This document shows, piece by piece, positions 18,701-28,713 of a DNA stretch of 64,000 nt (the first letter of the stretch is position 1; every line of letters begins with the position of its first letter). Source of the DNA: Paracoccus caeni (GTDB taxonomy: Bacteria > Pseudomonadota > Alphaproteobacteria > Rhodobacterales > Rhodobacteraceae); assembly GCF_016629665.1 (NCBI RefSeq), contig NZ_JAEPRQ010000002.1, positions 310,001-374,000 on the forward strand. Direction: 5' to 3'. Position numbers and translations under genes: made by a program. The notes below the pieces were generated by a model that saw only the letters and a program-made list of their open reading frames with translations, was not told where the DNA came from and ran no database searches.

Positions 18701-19335
18701 AACCTCCGCAGCCTTGGGCGCATCTGCCCTTCTTCCAGAACCAATGGCCGAAACTGCGCATGCGGCTGGAGACGGCGGGCGAATGGTTCCCCGGCCCCGA
18801 CCGCCTGTTCGCCGCGCTTGAAGCGACCGCGCCCGAAAACACCCGCGTGGTGATTTTGGGCCAAGACCCCTACCCGACGCCGGGCCATGCGAACGGCCTT
18901 GCCTTCTCGGTCAACCCCGACATCGCCCTGCCCCGCTCGCTGAAGAATATCTTCACCGAACTGCACGACGATCTGGGCGGCACCCCCGCCACCGGCGATC
19001 TGACCCATTGGGCAAAACAGGGCGTGCTGCTGCTGAACACATCACTGTCAGTCTTGCCGGGGGCTGCGGGCGCTCATGCCAAATGGGGTTGGGACGAGTT
19101 GGCCCGTCAGGCCGTCACGGAAGCCCAAAAGCACGGCCCTCTCGCCTTCCTCCTCTGGGGCGCACATGCGCAAAAGGCGATGGCGGGCCTGCCCCGTCCG
19201 ACCGACCTGACCATCGCCACCGCCCATCCCTCGCCGCTCTCGGCCCGGCGCGGCTTCTTCGGCAGCCGCCCCTTCAGCCGCATCAATGACTGGCTGACCG
19301 AAAACCACCGCGCGCCGATCAACTGGACCGCCTGA
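18697..19335 (+). CDS. ung: Uracil-DNA glycosylase, family 1
   Basis: A 212-residue DNA repair enzyme removing uracil from DNA. The water-activating aspartate lies in [22 protein letters not shown]; the mid motif is [11 protein letters not shown], and the DNA-intercalation loop is [21 protein letters not shown] with the catalytic histidine. The classic GQDPYH motif reads GQDPYP here; the catalytic Asp and thymine-excluding Tyr remain. The gene overlaps the trpD stop by 4 bases and lies upstream of trpC, so a repair gene sits inside the tryptophan operon. Confidence 0.93.
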   Translation: MKPPQPWAHLPFFQNQWPKLRMRLETAGEWFPGPDRLFAALEATAPENTRVVILGQDPYPTPGHANGLAFSVNPDIALPRSLKNIFTELHDDLGGTPATGDLTHWAKQGVLLLNTSLSVLPGAAGAHAKWGWDELARQAVTEAQKHGPLAFLLWGAHAQKAMAGLPRPTDLTIATAHPSPLSARRGFFGSRPFSRINDWLTENHRAPINWTA

Positions 19336-19407
19336 TTTCTTCGTTGTTCAAATACCGAAATGGCAACGCCCCTTCCCTCGTGCCCGTCAGAGCGTTAGAA
19401 CCTTCGC

Positions 19408-20211
19408 ATGGATATTCTGGACAAGATCAAAGCCTATAAGCTGGACGAAATCGCCGCTGCGAAGCGCGCACGTCCGCTGGCCGATATAGAGGCCGCCGCC
19501 CGCGTCGCCTCGGTCCCGCGCGGTTTCGCCGCAGCGCTCAGTGCAAAAGCCGCGCAAGGCCCGGCGCTGATCGCCGAGATAAAGAAGGCCAGCCCCTCGA
19601 AGGGCCTGATCCGCCCCGATTTTGATCCGCCCGCTTTGGCCCGCGCCTATCAGACCGGGGGTGCCGCCTGTCTGTCGGTGCTGACCGATGCGCCCAGCTT
19701 TCAGGGCGCGCCTGAATTCCTGACCGCCGCCCGCGATGCCTGCGACCTGCCCGCCCTGCGCAAGGATTTCCTCTACGACACCTATCAGGTGGCCGAGGCT
19801 CGGGCATGGGGGGCCGATTGCATCCTGATCATCATGGCCTCGGTCGATGATACGCTGGCGGCCGAGTTGGAAGACGCCGCGACCCATTGGGGCATGGACG
19901 CGCTGATCGAGGTGCACGACGCGGACGAACTCGACCGCGCCCTGCGGCTGAAATCGCCGATGATCGGCATCAACAACCGCAACCTGAAAACGTTCGAGGT
20001 GACGCTGGATGTCACCCGTCAGCTTGCCCCGCGCATTCCTTCGGATCGCGATGTGGTCTGCGAAAGCGGGCTTTTCACCCCGCAGGATCTGGCCGCAATG
20101 ATAAAGGTCGGCGCAAGCCGCTTCCTCATCGGCGAAAGCCTGATGCGGCAGGATGACGTAGCGGCGGCGACGCGCCAAATCCTTGATGTGGCTGCGGAAA
20201 CCGCGCCATGA
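19408..20211 (+). CDS. trpC: Indole-3-glycerol phosphate synthase
   Basis: A 267-residue TIM-barrel enzyme of tryptophan synthesis. Catalytic lysines are in [15 protein letters not shown] and in [12 protein letters not shown]; further motifs are [38 protein letters not shown] and the phosphate-binding GESLMR. No phosphoribosylanthranilate isomerase is fused. The stop overlaps moaC by 4 bases, linking tryptophan and molybdenum-cofactor genes on one message. Confidence 0.97.
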   Translation: MDILDKIKAYKLDEIAAAKRARPLADIEAAARVASVPRGFAAALSAKAAQGPALIAEIKKASPSKGLIRPDFDPPALARAYQTGGAACLSVLTDAPSFQGAPEFLTAARDACDLPALRKDFLYDTYQVAEARAWGADCILIIMASVDDTLAAELEDAATHWGMDALIEVHDADELDRALRLKSPMIGINNRNLKTFEVTLDVTRQLAPRIPSDRDVVCESGLFTPQDLAAMIKVGASRFLIGESLMRQDDVAAATRQILDVAAETAP

Positions 20212-20681
20212 GCCTGACGCATTTCGACAGCGCCGGTCAGGCGCATATGGTCGATGTGTCGGGCAAACAGGAAACCGCACGCGAGGCCGTGGCCGAAGGT
20301 CTGGTCATCATGTCGCCGGAAACGCTGGCGCTTGCCCAAGGCGGCACGGCCAAAGGCGATGTGTTGGGCGTGGCGCGGCTTGCGGGGATCATGGGCGCGA
20401 AACGCACCTCTGACCTGATCCCGCTCTGCCATCCTTTGCCCATCGCCAAGGTCGCGCTGGACCTGACCCCCGACGCCACCCTTCCCGGCATCCGCGTCAC
20501 AGCAACGGTGCGCACCACCGGCCGCACCGGCGTCGAGATGGAGGCGCTGACGGCGGTGACAACCGCTTGCCTGACCATCTATGACATGCTGAAAGCCGCC
20601 GAAAAATCCATGCGGATCGAGGGGATACGCCTTCTGCGCAAGGAAGGCGGCAAGTCCGGGCTTTACGAGGCGCAGGCGTGA
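20208..20681 (+). CDS. moaC: Cyclic pyranopterin monophosphate synthase
   Basis: A 157-residue protein acting after MoaA in molybdenum-cofactor synthesis. It carries [15 protein letters not shown] near the start, [16 protein letters not shown], and [18 protein letters not shown], with the conserved lysines and aspartate near [16 protein letters not shown] overlaps with trpC before it and moeA after it suggest strict cotranslation. Confidence 0.97.
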   Translation: MSLTHFDSAGQAHMVDVSGKQETAREAVAEGLVIMSPETLALAQGGTAKGDVLGVARLAGIMGAKRTSDLIPLCHPLPIAKVALDLTPDATLPGIRVTATVRTTGRTGVEMEALTAVTTACLTIYDMLKAAEKSMRIEGIRLLRKEGGKSGLYEAQA

Positions 20682-21859
20682 TTTCCGTCGATGAGGCGCT
20701 GGCCCGCGTTCTGGCGCTGGCAAGCCCGCCGCAGCCCGAACTGGTATCCTTGGCCGATGCCGCTGGCCGCGCTCTGCTGGAACCTGCCATCGCCCGGCTG
20801 ACGCAACCGCCTTTCGATGCGGCGGCGATGGACGGCTATGCGCTACGCGATACCGATCTGTCGCAACCGCTTCGGATTATTGGCGAATCCGCCGCGGGTC
20901 ATCCGTGGCAGGGCACGCCCGAGCCGCTGACCGCGATCCGCATTTTCACCGGCGCGCCGGTTCCTGCGGGCTATGACCGCGTGGTGATGCAGGAACACAC
21001 CAACCGCGACGGCGATATCCTGACGGTGACCGAGCGGCAAACCGGCACTCATATCCGCGCCCGCGGCAATGATTTCGCAGCAGGCGACAGCCTCACCCCC
21101 GGTCGTCGCCTGAATGCCGCCGATATCGGGCTGTTGGCCGCAATGAATATCCCCGAAATTACCGTTGCCCGTGCCCCGCGCGTCGCCATTCTGGCAGGCG
21201 GTGACGAGTTGATTCCGCCCGGTCAGACCCCGAATGAGGGGCAAATCATCTCGTCCAACGATCTCGCCATCGCCGCTTTGGTGGCCGAGGCCGGTGGCAT
21301 CCCGCAAATTCTTCCGATCGCCCGCGACACCGAACAAAGCCTGCGCGACAGCTTTGCGGCGGCGTCGAACGCGGACCTGATCGTGACCATCGGCGGCGCC
21401 TCGGTCGGCGATCATGATCTGGTCGGCAAGGTCGCCGCCGATCTGGGGATGGAGCGCGCTTTCTATAAACTCGCCATGCGTCCGGGCAAGCCGTTGATGG
21501 CAGGTATGCTAGGCAAATCCGCCATGCTTGGACTGCCGGGAAATCCAGTCTCGGCAATTGTTTGCGGCACCTTATTCATGCAACCCCTGATCCGCGCGAT
21601 GCAGGGACTTCCCCCCGGCCTGCACCCGCGCCGCGCCCGTCTGGCGGTTGATCTTGGCCCCGAAGGCGACCGCCAGCATTATCAGCGCGCCACCCTTGCC
21701 GATGGTGACGATCTGCCGCTTCTGACCCCATTTTCGGATCAAGATTCCGCGCGGCTGGCACTGATGTCGCAGGCCGATGCCCTGCTGATCCGCCCAACGC
21801 ACGATCCGGCCCGAAAGGCTGGCGAGATGGTCGATTTCCTGCCGCTGCGGCCCCGTTAA
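20678..21859 (+). CDS. moeA: Molybdopterin molybdenumtransferase
   Basis: A 393-residue enzyme inserting molybdenum into adenylylated molybdopterin. Motifs: [34 protein letters not shown], the MPT-binding [26 protein letters not shown] and [12 protein letters not shown]. Full family length. It is the last gene of the trp/ung/moa run before lexA, 92 bases upstream of the lexA start. Confidence 0.96.
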   Translation: MISVDEALARVLALASPPQPELVSLADAAGRALLEPAIARLTQPPFDAAAMDGYALRDTDLSQPLRIIGESAAGHPWQGTPEPLTAIRIFTGAPVPAGYDRVVMQEHTNRDGDILTVTERQTGTHIRARGNDFAAGDSLTPGRRLNAADIGLLAAMNIPEITVARAPRVAILAGGDELIPPGQTPNEGQIISSNDLAIAALVAEAGGIPQILPIARDTEQSLRDSFAAASNADLIVTIGGASVGDHDLVGKVAADLGMERAFYKLAMRPGKPLMAGMLGKSAMLGLPGNPVSAIVCGTLFMQPLIRAMQGLPPGLHPRRARLAVDLGPEGDRQHYQRATLADGDDLPLLTPFSDQDSARLALMSQADALLIRPTHDPARKAGEMVDFLPLRPR

Positions 21860-21913
21860 CTGCTTCTTCACATGGTTCTGGTCTTTTGTTGACGTGATTC
21901 GTCAGTTGGGTTA

Positions 21914-21928
21914 GAACATTCATGGAAC
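21914..21928. promoter_or_regulatory. LexA (SOS) box, alphaproteobacterial type
   Basis: GAAC-ATTCATG-GAAC is the reverse complement of the alphaproteobacterial SOS consensus GTTC-N7-GTTC. It lies 24 bases before the lexA ATG, as expected for autorepression. It also covers the ATG at 21922, arguing against that codon as the start. Confidence 0.85.
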
Positions 21929-21951
21929 ATGCCGAAGCAAGGGTGACGATA

Positions 21952-22668
21952 ATGCTGACCAGAAAACAGATTCAGCTATTGGAATTCATCCAACACCGCA
22001 TGGCGCGTGACGGGGTTCCCCCTTCCTTTGACGAGATGAAGGATGCGCTGGACCTGCGGTCGAAATCCGGCATTCACCGGCTGGTCACGGCGCTTGAGGA
22101 ACGCGGCTTTATCCGCCGCCTGCCCCACCGCGCCCGTGCGCTGGAAATCGTGCGGCTGCCGGATTCGCTGGCCAATCCAAAGCCCGGCAAGGACGCGGCG
22201 GGTGGTTTTCAGCCGCGCGTGATCTCGAATGAACGCCCTGCGGCGGCGCGGCCCCGCGCGTCGGTCGATGTGGTCGAAAGCGCTGCGGTGGAACTGCCGG
22301 TTATGGGTCGGATCGCCGCCGGTGTGCCGATCGAGGCGATTTCGGAAATCTCGCACCATATCGCGGTGCCCGGCAGCATGCTGTCTGGCCGCGATTCCCA
22401 CTATGCGCTTGAGGTCAAAGGCGATTCGATGATTGAAGCCGGGATCAACGATGGCGATGTGGTGGTGATCCGCGAACAGAATACCGCAGATAATGGCGAT
22501 ATCATCGTGGCGCTGGTGGAAGGGCATGAAGCGACGCTGAAACGCTACCGCCGCCGTGGTGCGATGATCGCGCTTGAGGCAGCCAATCCTGCCTATGAAA
22601 CCCGTATCCTGCCCGAAGAAAGCGTCAGGGTGCAGGGTCGGCTGGTTGGCCTGATCCGCAGCTATTGA
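21952..22668 (+). CDS. lexA: LexA repressor/protease
   Basis: A 238-residue SOS regulator. The N-terminal winged helix ([17 protein letters not shown] ... [19 protein letters not shown]) binds DNA. The C-terminal S24 peptidase part holds the self-cleavage Ala-Gly site in [11 protein letters not shown], the catalytic serine in [11 protein letters not shown] and the lysine in [10 protein letters not shown]. The start at 21952 matches the family N-terminus. A LexA box directly upstream indicates autoregulation. It may also receive read-through from moeA. Confidence 0.97.
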   Translation: MLTRKQIQLLEFIQHRMARDGVPPSFDEMKDALDLRSKSGIHRLVTALEERGFIRRLPHRARALEIVRLPDSLANPKPGKDAAGGFQPRVISNERPAAARPRASVDVVESAAVELPVMGRIAAGVPIEAISEISHHIAVPGSMLSGRDSHYALEVKGDSMIEAGINDGDVVVIREQNTADNGDIIVALVEGHEATLKRYRRRGAMIALEAANPAYETRILPEESVRVQGRLVGLIRSY

Positions 22669-22713
22669 TATTGATAAAGCGCGGCTGAAAACACCGCGAC
22701 CCGATCATTACGT

Positions 22714-23655
22714 TTAGGTGGTTCGGATGAAGTCAGGACCGGCCTGCGACAAAAGGTCCTCGGCCAGATCGAAGCCCATATCGATACCGTCCGAAATTTC
22801 ACCTTCACGCCGCCCGCGAATGGCTTCCGATCCGTCAGGCCGCAGGATTTCGCCCAACAGGACCAGCTTGCCATCGACGATCTCTGCCAGTCCGGCAATC
22901 GGTGTCTGGCAAGATCCGTCCAACCGCGCCAGATAGGCACGCTCCGCCACGATCCGCTGCCCGGTTTCGACGTGATGGATCGATGCCAGCAGGGCGGCGA
23001 TCACCGGATCATCTTCGCGCCGCTCGACGCCAATCGCACCTTGTGCCACTGCGGGCAGCATATCCGAGGGATCAATCGGTCCGCGCGCGACATGCAGCAT
23101 ATCAAGACGGCTCAACCCCGCCATCGCAAGGAAGGTCGCGACGGCCACCCCGTCTTCCAGCTTCTTCAACCGGGTCTGCACATTGCCACGAAACTCGACC
23201 AATTGCAGATCCGGGCGGCGATGCGCCAGTTGCGCGCGCCTGCGCAAGGACGACGATCCCACGACCGCGCCTTCCGGCAGATCCGCTATAGAAGTGTGAT
23301 GCGGGCTGACAAAGGCGTCCCGCACATCCTCTCGCGGCAAAAGGCAATCGATGATCAAACCGCCCGGCTGCAGCGTCGGCATATCCTTCATCGAATGCAC
23401 CGCAATGTCGATCTCACCCGCCGCCAGCGCATCCTCGATCTCGCGGGTGAACAGCCCTTTCCCCCCGGCATCGCGCAAGGATCGGTCGGTGATCCGGTCG
23501 CCGGTCGTCTTGATCGGCACGATCTGGAACGCATCGGCGGGCAGATTATGCGCCGCCATCAGCCGGTCGCGGGTCTCATCCGCCTGCGCCAGCGCAAGGG
23601 CCGAGCCTCGGGTGCCGATCTTCAGCGGGCGGGATTTGTCGGGCATCTGGGTCAT
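22714..23655 (-). CDS. hemC: Porphobilinogen deaminase (hydroxymethylbilane synthase)
   Basis: A 313-residue enzyme assembling four porphobilinogens into hydroxymethylbilane. It begins LKIGTRGSALALAQAD and has IKTTGDRI, KGLFTREIEDAL, HSMKDMPT, VGSSSLRRRAQL and the dipyrromethane-cofactor cysteine in LDGSCQTPIAG. Two starts (23655 and 23646) are possible; neither has a strong ribosome site. hemC is divergent from hemE, its pathway neighbour, across a 74-base gap, so a shared control region is likely. Confidence 0.96.
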   Translation of the reverse strand: MTQMPDKSRPLKIGTRGSALALAQADETRDRLMAAHNLPADAFQIVPIKTTGDRITDRSLRDAGGKGLFTREIEDALAAGEIDIAVHSMKDMPTLQPGGLIIDCLLPREDVRDAFVSPHHTSIADLPEGAVVGSSSLRRRAQLAHRRPDLQLVEFRGNVQTRLKKLEDGVAVATFLAMAGLSRLDMLHVARGPIDPSDMLPAVAQGAIGVERREDDPVIAALLASIHHVETGQRIVAERAYLARLDGSCQTPIAGLAEIVDGKLVLLGEILRPDGSEAIRGRREGEISDGIDMGFDLAEDLLSQAGPDFIRTT

Positions 23656-23729
23656 GTCTGGTGAATAGCCGCAGGGCTGCGGCTTGACAACGCCCCGCCC
23701 CTCGCCTTGAAGAAACCCAAGGAGACGCC

Positions 23730-24758
23730 ATGACCAAATTGCTGCTGCGCGCGTTGGCCCAGGAAACCCTGCCCACCCCGCCGATCTGGATGATGCGACA
23801 GGCCGGTCGCTATCTGCCCGAATACCGCGCCACCCGCGAGAAGGCAGGCGATTTCCTGTCGCTTTGCTACAACCCGGATCTGGCCGCCGAGGTGACCCTG
23901 CAACCGATCCGTCGCTTCGGCTTCGACGCGGCGATCCTGTTTGCCGATATTCTACTGATCCCTCAGGCGCTTGGCGCCGATCTGTGGTTCGTGACCGGCG
24001 AAGGCCCGCGCCTTTCCACCATCACCAGCCCGGAAGACCTCTCCGCCCTCCGTCCGGCGGATGCGATCCATGACCGGCTGGCTCCGGTCTATGAAACCGT
24101 CCGAATCCTGTCCAAAGAGCTACCGCCAGAGACCGCGCTGATCGGTTTTGCAGGCGCGCCCTGGACCGTCGCCACCTATATGATCGCCGGTCGCGGCACC
24201 CCCGACCAAGGTCCCGCCCATGTGCTGAAGAACGCGGATCGCGCCGCCTTCACCACCCTAATTGATCGCATTACCGAGGCGACAATCCTTTACCTTTCCG
24301 CCCAGATCGAGGCGGGTGCGGAAGTGGTGAAGCTGTTCGATAGCTGGGCTGGCAGCCTCAAAGGTCAGGATTTTGACGATTTCGCCATCGCCCCCGCCCG
24401 CCGTATCATCGCCGCCCTGAAACAGCGCCACCCGGACACCCCTATCATCGCCTTCCCGCGTGAGGCGGGCGACCGCTATATCGGCTTTGCGCAGGCGACC
24501 GGCGCGGATTGCGTGGCGCTGGACAATTCGGTCAGTGCGGAATGGGCGGCAGCCAATGTGCAAAGCACCGGCTGCGTGCAGGGCAATCTTGCGCCACAGC
24601 ATATGGTGACCGGCGGCCCCGAGCTGATCGCGGAAGCGCAGCGGATCACCCGCGCCTTCCGGGGCGGTCCGCATATCTTCAACCTCGGCCACGGCATCAC
24701 CCCCGACGCAGATCCCGACAATGTCGCCGCCATGATCGAGGCCGTGCGCAGCGCATGA
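23730..24758 (+). CDS. hemE: Uroporphyrinogen decarboxylase
   Basis: A 342-residue TIM-barrel enzyme converting uroporphyrinogen III to coproporphyrinogen III. It has the hallmark [19 protein letters not shown] near the N-terminus, [12 protein letters not shown] with the catalytic Asp, [14 protein letters not shown], and [15 protein letters not shown] at the end. AAGGAG lies ahead of the ATG. It overlaps the downstream EamA transporter gene by 4 bases. Confidence 0.97.
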   Translation: MTKLLLRALAQETLPTPPIWMMRQAGRYLPEYRATREKAGDFLSLCYNPDLAAEVTLQPIRRFGFDAAILFADILLIPQALGADLWFVTGEGPRLSTITSPEDLSALRPADAIHDRLAPVYETVRILSKELPPETALIGFAGAPWTVATYMIAGRGTPDQGPAHVLKNADRAAFTTLIDRITEATILYLSAQIEAGAEVVKLFDSWAGSLKGQDFDDFAIAPARRIIAALKQRHPDTPIIAFPREAGDRYIGFAQATGADCVALDNSVSAEWAAANVQSTGCVQGNLAPQHMVTGGPELIAEAQRITRAFRGGPHIFNLGHGITPDADPDNVAAMIEAVRSA

Positions 24759-25627
24759 TCTGGGTCGCCGCCACCCTGATCGCGGCAACCGCACAGACTG
24801 CGCGGAACGCGGCGCAGGCCGGGCTGACCACGCGGATCGGCACCATTGGGGCGACCGCGGTGCGGTTCGTCTTCGGCCTGCCCTTTGCGCTGCTGACCCT
24901 GCTGATCGCCGCGATCTGGCTGCCGGTGCCACGACCCGACGCCACCGTTCTGGGCTACACCGCTATCGGCGCAGCGGCGCAGATCGCCGCTACCGCCTTC
25001 ATGCTGATCACTATGCGCGGACAAAGTTTCGGCGTCGCCACCGCGCTGATGAAGACCGAGCCGGTGACGCTGGCCATTATCGGCGCGATCATTCTGGCCG
25101 AGCCGCTTGGACCGGCGCGGATGGGCGCGATCCTGCTGGCGACCATTGGGGTTGTCATGGCCTCGGGTGCGAACTGGTCGCGGGCCAGCCTGTCGCCGGT
25201 GCTGACCGGAGTGACCTCGGGCGCATTGTTCGGGCTGTCGTCAATCGGGTTTCGCGGTGCGATCCTTGCCCTGCCCGAAGGCGGTTTCTTCATCCGGGCG
25301 CTGACTGTGCTGGTCCTGACGCTGGCGCTTCAGGCCGCGGTCATGCTGCTCTGGATGGTGTGGCGCGACCGGGCTGCGCTGCGCGGCATCGCCGAAGACT
25401 GGCGCGTGTCGGTGGCGGCGGGGGCGCTTGGGGCGTTTGCCTCGCTCTTCTGGTTCATTGGATTTGCGCTGACGCCGGCTGCAAATGTCCGCACGCTGGC
25501 ACTGGTCGAGGTGGTGATGGCGCAGATCCTGTCGGGTCGCTTGCTGCGGCAAAAGGCCAACCCGCTGCAACTTGCCGGGATGGCGTTGATCGTGGTCGGG
25601 GTCGGCTGGCTGCTCGCCGTCGCCTGA
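24755..25627 (+). CDS. EamA/DMT-superfamily transporter
   Basis: A 290-residue integral membrane protein with about ten hydrophobic helices arranged as two EamA-like repeats. [16 protein letters not shown] is in the first half. [30 protein letters not shown] is the conserved end of the second. Members export metabolites such as amino acids or nucleobases. The start [14 protein letters not shown] overlaps the hemE stop (ATGA). Position after hemE might suggest a tetrapyrrole-related role, but that is guesswork. Confidence 0.85.
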   Translation: MIWVAATLIAATAQTARNAAQAGLTTRIGTIGATAVRFVFGLPFALLTLLIAAIWLPVPRPDATVLGYTAIGAAAQIAATAFMLITMRGQSFGVATALMKTEPVTLAIIGAIILAEPLGPARMGAILLATIGVVMASGANWSRASLSPVLTGVTSGALFGLSSIGFRGAILALPEGGFFIRALTVLVLTLALQAAVMLLWMVWRDRAALRGIAEDWRVSVAAGALGAFASLFWFIGFALTPAANVRTLALVEVVMAQILSGRLLRQKANPLQLAGMALIVVGVGWLLAVA

Positions 25628-25632
25628 CCGGC

Positions 25633-26220
25633 TCAGCCGAACAGAACCGGCAGCATCGAGACGACCAGCAACACCGCCATCACCCCGTTGAACAGCCGCA
25701 GCCGAAGCGGCGTCGCCAGAAGGCTGCGGACGGCCAGACCCATGGCCGCCCAGACCGACACCGTCGGCAGGTTCACCACCGCGAAAACCAGCGCCACCAC
25801 CAGCGCGCCACCCACCCCCGCCGCATAGGCTGACAGCGCGCCAAGCGCCATGGCCCATGCCTTCGGGTTAACCCATTGAAACGCCGATGCCTGCAGGAAA
25901 GTCATCGGCCTGCCGCTGCCCTCGCCCTCTTTCGGCGCAGCCGCCGTCGCGATCTTCCATGCCAGCCACAGCATATATCCCATACTGACCCATTTCAGCG
26001 TTTCCGCCAGCAATGGCGAACGGGCGATGATCTGATCAACGCCCAGCCCCAGAACCGCGACCATGGCGCCAAAGCCAAGCGACACGCCCAGCATATGCGG
26101 CACCGTCCGGCGCATGCCGAAATTCGCCCCCGAGGCCATCAGCATCATATTGTTCGGTCCCGGCGTGGCCGAGGTGACGAAGGCAAAGCCCGTCAGGGCA
26201 AGCAAAAGATCAGCATTCAT
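25633..26220 (-). CDS. LysE family amino acid exporter
   Basis: A 195-residue membrane protein with the LysE/RhtB signature VTSATPGPNNMMLMASGANFGMRRTVPHMLGV and six predicted helices. FQWVNPKAWAMALGAL marks the second half. The start MNADLLLALTG (26220) is the family start; the longer frame upstream crosses the Lrp gene. It is divergent from an Lrp/AsnC regulator 88 bases away, a classic regulator-exporter arrangement suggesting amino-acid-induced export. Confidence 0.9.
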   Translation of the reverse strand: MNADLLLALTGFAFVTSATPGPNNMMLMASGANFGMRRTVPHMLGVSLGFGAMVAVLGLGVDQIIARSPLLAETLKWVSMGYMLWLAWKIATAAAPKEGEGSGRPMTFLQASAFQWVNPKAWAMALGALSAYAAGVGGALVVALVFAVVNLPTVSVWAAMGLAVRSLLATPLRLRLFNGVMAVLLVVSMLPVLFG

Positions 26221-26270
26221 GGTGTTCACTCCGTAGAGCGCAACAATACGTCGATCACCCATCACCATGA

Positions 26271-26305
26271 TTGCAAAAATCGCCGTTACTGTGCAAATAT
26301 TGCAA
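26271..26305. promoter_or_regulatory. Candidate Lrp operator between exporter and regulator
   Basis: Two TTGCAA copies (26271-26276 and 26300-26305) lie 29 bases apart. The second belongs to the inverted repeat GCAAATATTGC (26293-26303). They sit between the divergent genes, next to the regulator start. Lrp/AsnC proteins bind A/T-rich dyads, often in multiples. Assignment is inference. Confidence 0.45.
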
Positions 26306-26308
26306 TCA

Positions 26309-26761
26309 ATGACGAATGAAAGCCGCATAACCGAGCGAATATTGCAGGAACTTCGCCGTGATGGCCGCCTGCCCAATACTGAATTGGCAGCCCGCGTCGG
26401 GCTGTCCCCTTCGGCCTGCCTTCGTCGGGTGCAAGAGCTGGAGCGTCGCGGTATCATCGGCGGCTATCGCGCCGTCATCAGTCCGCAAGCCCGCAATATC
26501 GGCTTCGTCGCCTATGTCGCGGTCGGCTTGTCGCGTCATTCGAACGAAGCGCAGCGATCCTTCGAACGCGCCTGCCTTGCTGCGCCCGCCGTTCGCGAAT
26601 GCCATAACATCACTGGAACGGTCGAATATCTGCTGCGGGTCGAGGTGGCCGATCTGGCGGCCTATAAGCAGTTTCACAACGACGTTCTGGGCGCCTTTGC
26701 GTGGATCGCGACGATCACGACGCATGTGGTGATGGGCAGCCCCAAGGACGAACGCGCCTAG
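26309..26761 (+). CDS. Lrp/AsnC family transcriptional regulator
   Basis: A 150-residue protein with an N-terminal winged helix-turn-helix (RITERILQELRRDGRLPNTELAARVGLSPSACLRRVQELERRG pattern) and a C-terminal RAM ligand domain (FVAYVAVGLSR, ECHNITGTVEYLLRVEVADL). The ATG at 26309 gives the usual start just before the first helix. It probably controls the adjacent divergent LysE-type exporter in response to an amino acid, and its own gene. Confidence 0.92.
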   Translation: MTNESRITERILQELRRDGRLPNTELAARVGLSPSACLRRVQELERRGIIGGYRAVISPQARNIGFVAYVAVGLSRHSNEAQRSFERACLAAPAVRECHNITGTVEYLLRVEVADLAAYKQFHNDVLGAFAWIATITTHVVMGSPKDERA

Positions 26762-26829
26762 TCGCCATTGACGCGGGTTTGGGCCATGATAGGTCACGAA
26801 CCCGTGTTCTTTATCGAAAGTGAGACATC

Positions 26830-27234
26830 ATGGCTATTTCCGAAAAACGCCTTTCCCTTCGCCGCGCCGGGCTGACCGGCATCCTGCTGGCTTCCGGCCT
26901 TGTGCTGGCCGGTTGCGGGGGATCGCCCGCGTCCAGCAATCCGAATTTCTTCTCGGCCCGGATCACCGACGGCAAGCTGACCGGACAATATAACCCGCAG
27001 GGCTTTACCGCCGAAGAGGTGCGCGAACAGTTGAAATCGCTTTGCAATGACGGCGAACTGGCGACCTATGGCGAGGGTCCGGCCGATGGGCTGGTTTCCT
27101 TCAGCGCCACCTGCCGTGGCGGGATCGCGGCGGCGGGCGGCACGATCGAGATCGAACGCGCGGGCGAGCAGGTCGTTGTCGAGCAGATGACCTATGACGC
27201 CAATGGCGACATGACGATCAGCAGCAATCAGTAA
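26830..27234 (+). CDS. Small lipoprotein of unknown function
   Basis: A 134-residue protein with a lipoprotein signal peptide and the lipobox LVLAGC (Cys at about residue 29). The mature part is short and soluble, with two cysteines (LKSLCNDGEL, FSATCRGGI) that may pair. I do not recognise a domain; its closing segment TYDANGDMTISSNQ is typical of small periplasmic proteins. It is bounded by the Lrp gene upstream and the convergent hemF gene downstream. Confidence 0.7.
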   Translation: MAISEKRLSLRRAGLTGILLASGLVLAGCGGSPASSNPNFFSARITDGKLTGQYNPQGFTAEEVREQLKSLCNDGELATYGEGPADGLVSFSATCRGGIAAAGGTIEIERAGEQVVVEQMTYDANGDMTISSNQ

Positions 27235-27248
27235 TCAAGGATTGCAAA

Positions 27249-27279
27249 GGCGGTGCCCGACCGATGGAAGGGCGCCGCC
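27249..27279. terminator. Hairpin between convergent lipoprotein and hemF genes
   Basis: A 10-bp stem GGCGGTGCCC / GGGCGCCGCC (one G-U pair) with an 11-base loop lies between the two convergent stops. No U tract follows on either strand, so it may act as an mRNA end stabiliser instead of a strict intrinsic terminator. Confidence 0.4.
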
Positions 27280-27296
27280 GACACTGTAAGGATACA

Positions 27297-28151
27297 TCAC
27301 GGCCATTTCGCCGTTGGCGGCAGGCTCATCAGCACCGCATCCGGGTTATGCCCGGTCTCCAACCCGAATTTCGTGCCCCGGTCATAGACCAGATTGTATT
27401 CGGCATAGAGCCCGCGATGGATCAACTGGGTCTCCTTGTCGGCCTCGGTGAAGGGCTGCGCCATATGCGCCTCGGCCAAGGGCAGGAAGGCGGGCAGGAA
27501 CGCCTCGCCCACGGCGCGGGTGAAGGCGAAATCGGCGGACCAGTCGCCGCTGTTCAGATCGTCATAAAAGATACCGCCGACACCGCGCGCGCGACCGCGA
27601 TGCGGGATGAAGAAATATTCGTCCGCCCACGCCTTGAAGCGGTCATAATAATCGACCGCATGAGCGTCACAGGCGGATTTCAGCGCAGCGTGGAAATGCG
27701 CGGTATCCTCGGGGTACTCGATGCAGGGGTTCAGGTCAGATCCGCCGCCGAACCACCATGCATGCGGCGTCCAGAACATGCGGGTATTCATATGGACGGC
27801 GGGCGCATGCGGGTTCTGCATATGCGCGACCAGACTGATCCCGGAAGCCCAGAAGCGCGGATCGCTGTCCATGCCCGGCACACCGCGTGCAGCCATTGCA
27901 GCCTGCGCTCGCGGCGACAATTCACCATGCACCTCGGACCAGTTGACGCCGACCTTCTCGAACACGCGGCCGTCGCGCAGGACCGACATCAGCCCGCCGC
28001 CGCCATTCTCGCCCCGCTCGGTCGGGGTGATCACGAACCGTCCGACCGGCGCGTCACCGGGGCCGCGATCCTCGACCGCCTCGAAGGCAGAGGTGATTCT
28101 GTCGCGCAGTTCGCGGAACCAGAGGGCAGCCATTTGGCGTTGTTCGTCCAT
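27297..28151 (-). CDS. hemF: Oxygen-dependent coproporphyrinogen III oxidase
   Basis: A 284-residue aerobic haem-synthesis enzyme. Motifs: GGGGLMSVLRDGRVFEKVGVNWSEVHG, MNTRMFWTPHAWWFGGGSDLNP, FFIPHRGRARGVGGIFYDDL and YAEYNLVYDRGTKFGLETG. The start MDEQRQMAALWF (28151) matches the family; the longer open frame upstream has no family-like sequence. Together with hemC and hemE, three haem genes lie within 5.5 kb but in separate transcripts. Confidence 0.96.
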   Translation of the reverse strand: MDEQRQMAALWFRELRDRITSAFEAVEDRGPGDAPVGRFVITPTERGENGGGGLMSVLRDGRVFEKVGVNWSEVHGELSPRAQAAMAARGVPGMDSDPRFWASGISLVAHMQNPHAPAVHMNTRMFWTPHAWWFGGGSDLNPCIEYPEDTAHFHAALKSACDAHAVDYYDRFKAWADEYFFIPHRGRARGVGGIFYDDLNSGDWSADFAFTRAVGEAFLPAFLPLAEAHMAQPFTEADKETQLIHRGLYAEYNLVYDRGTKFGLETGHNPDAVLMSLPPTAKWP

Positions 28152-28214
28152 ACGACGCTCCGTGCTTTCATTGCCAAGCGATCCCGCCCGGCGTAACTTT
28201 CGCGAAAAGCTGTA

Positions 28215-28649
28215 ATGAGACCCGCCATGCCCCGCAACATCACCTTTGTCGCAGTTGCCGTTCTGCCGCTGCTTCTGACCGCCTGCGGCACGCCGCAGGA
28301 ACGCTGCATCAGCCGCAATACCGACGAATATCGCACGATCAGCCGATTGCTGGCCGAGGTCGAGGGTAATCTGGCGCGCGGCTATGCCTGGGAAGAGCGG
28401 CAGGTCGTCCGCGACCACCTGACCCAATGCCGCAGGGTCTATCGTGACAAGGACGGCAATGCCCATGTCGGCTATGAGCCGTGCTGGCGCGATCGTATCG
28501 AGACCGAGCGTTACCGGGTGCCGATCGATCCTGCCGTGGAAGAGCGCAAGCGTGCCAACCTGTCACAGCGCAAGGAAGCCTTGTCAGGCCGCGCGGCACA
28601 GGTGGTGCAGGCCTGCAAGGCCGCCTATCCAGAGGAAGAACAGGGCTGA
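28215..28649 (+). CDS. Small lipoprotein of unknown function
   Basis: A 144-residue protein with a lipoprotein signal and lipobox LLLTAC. The mature part is charged and helical with several cysteines (QERCISRNT, LTQCRRVYRD, YEPCWRDRI, VQACKAAYP), and conserved-looking NTDEYRTISRLLAEVEGNLARGYAWEER. I recall similar uncharacterised proteins in Rhodobacteraceae, but no function. The start may be 28215 or 28227; no clear ribosome site decides. It is divergent from hemF across 63 bases. Confidence 0.7.
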   Translation: MRPAMPRNITFVAVAVLPLLLTACGTPQERCISRNTDEYRTISRLLAEVEGNLARGYAWEERQVVRDHLTQCRRVYRDKDGNAHVGYEPCWRDRIETERYRVPIDPAVEERKRANLSQRKEALSGRAAQVVQACKAAYPEEEQG

Positions 28650-28713
28650 AAGAATGAGCGGAACGCGCCGCGCATTCTAGGGTCAGGCTTTCCGGGGTCA
28701 GGGCTTTCTCGAC

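Noticed and set aside
21922..21951. Upstream ATG as lexA start
   Set aside because: It lies within the LexA box, and the family N-terminus MLTRKQ begins at 21952.
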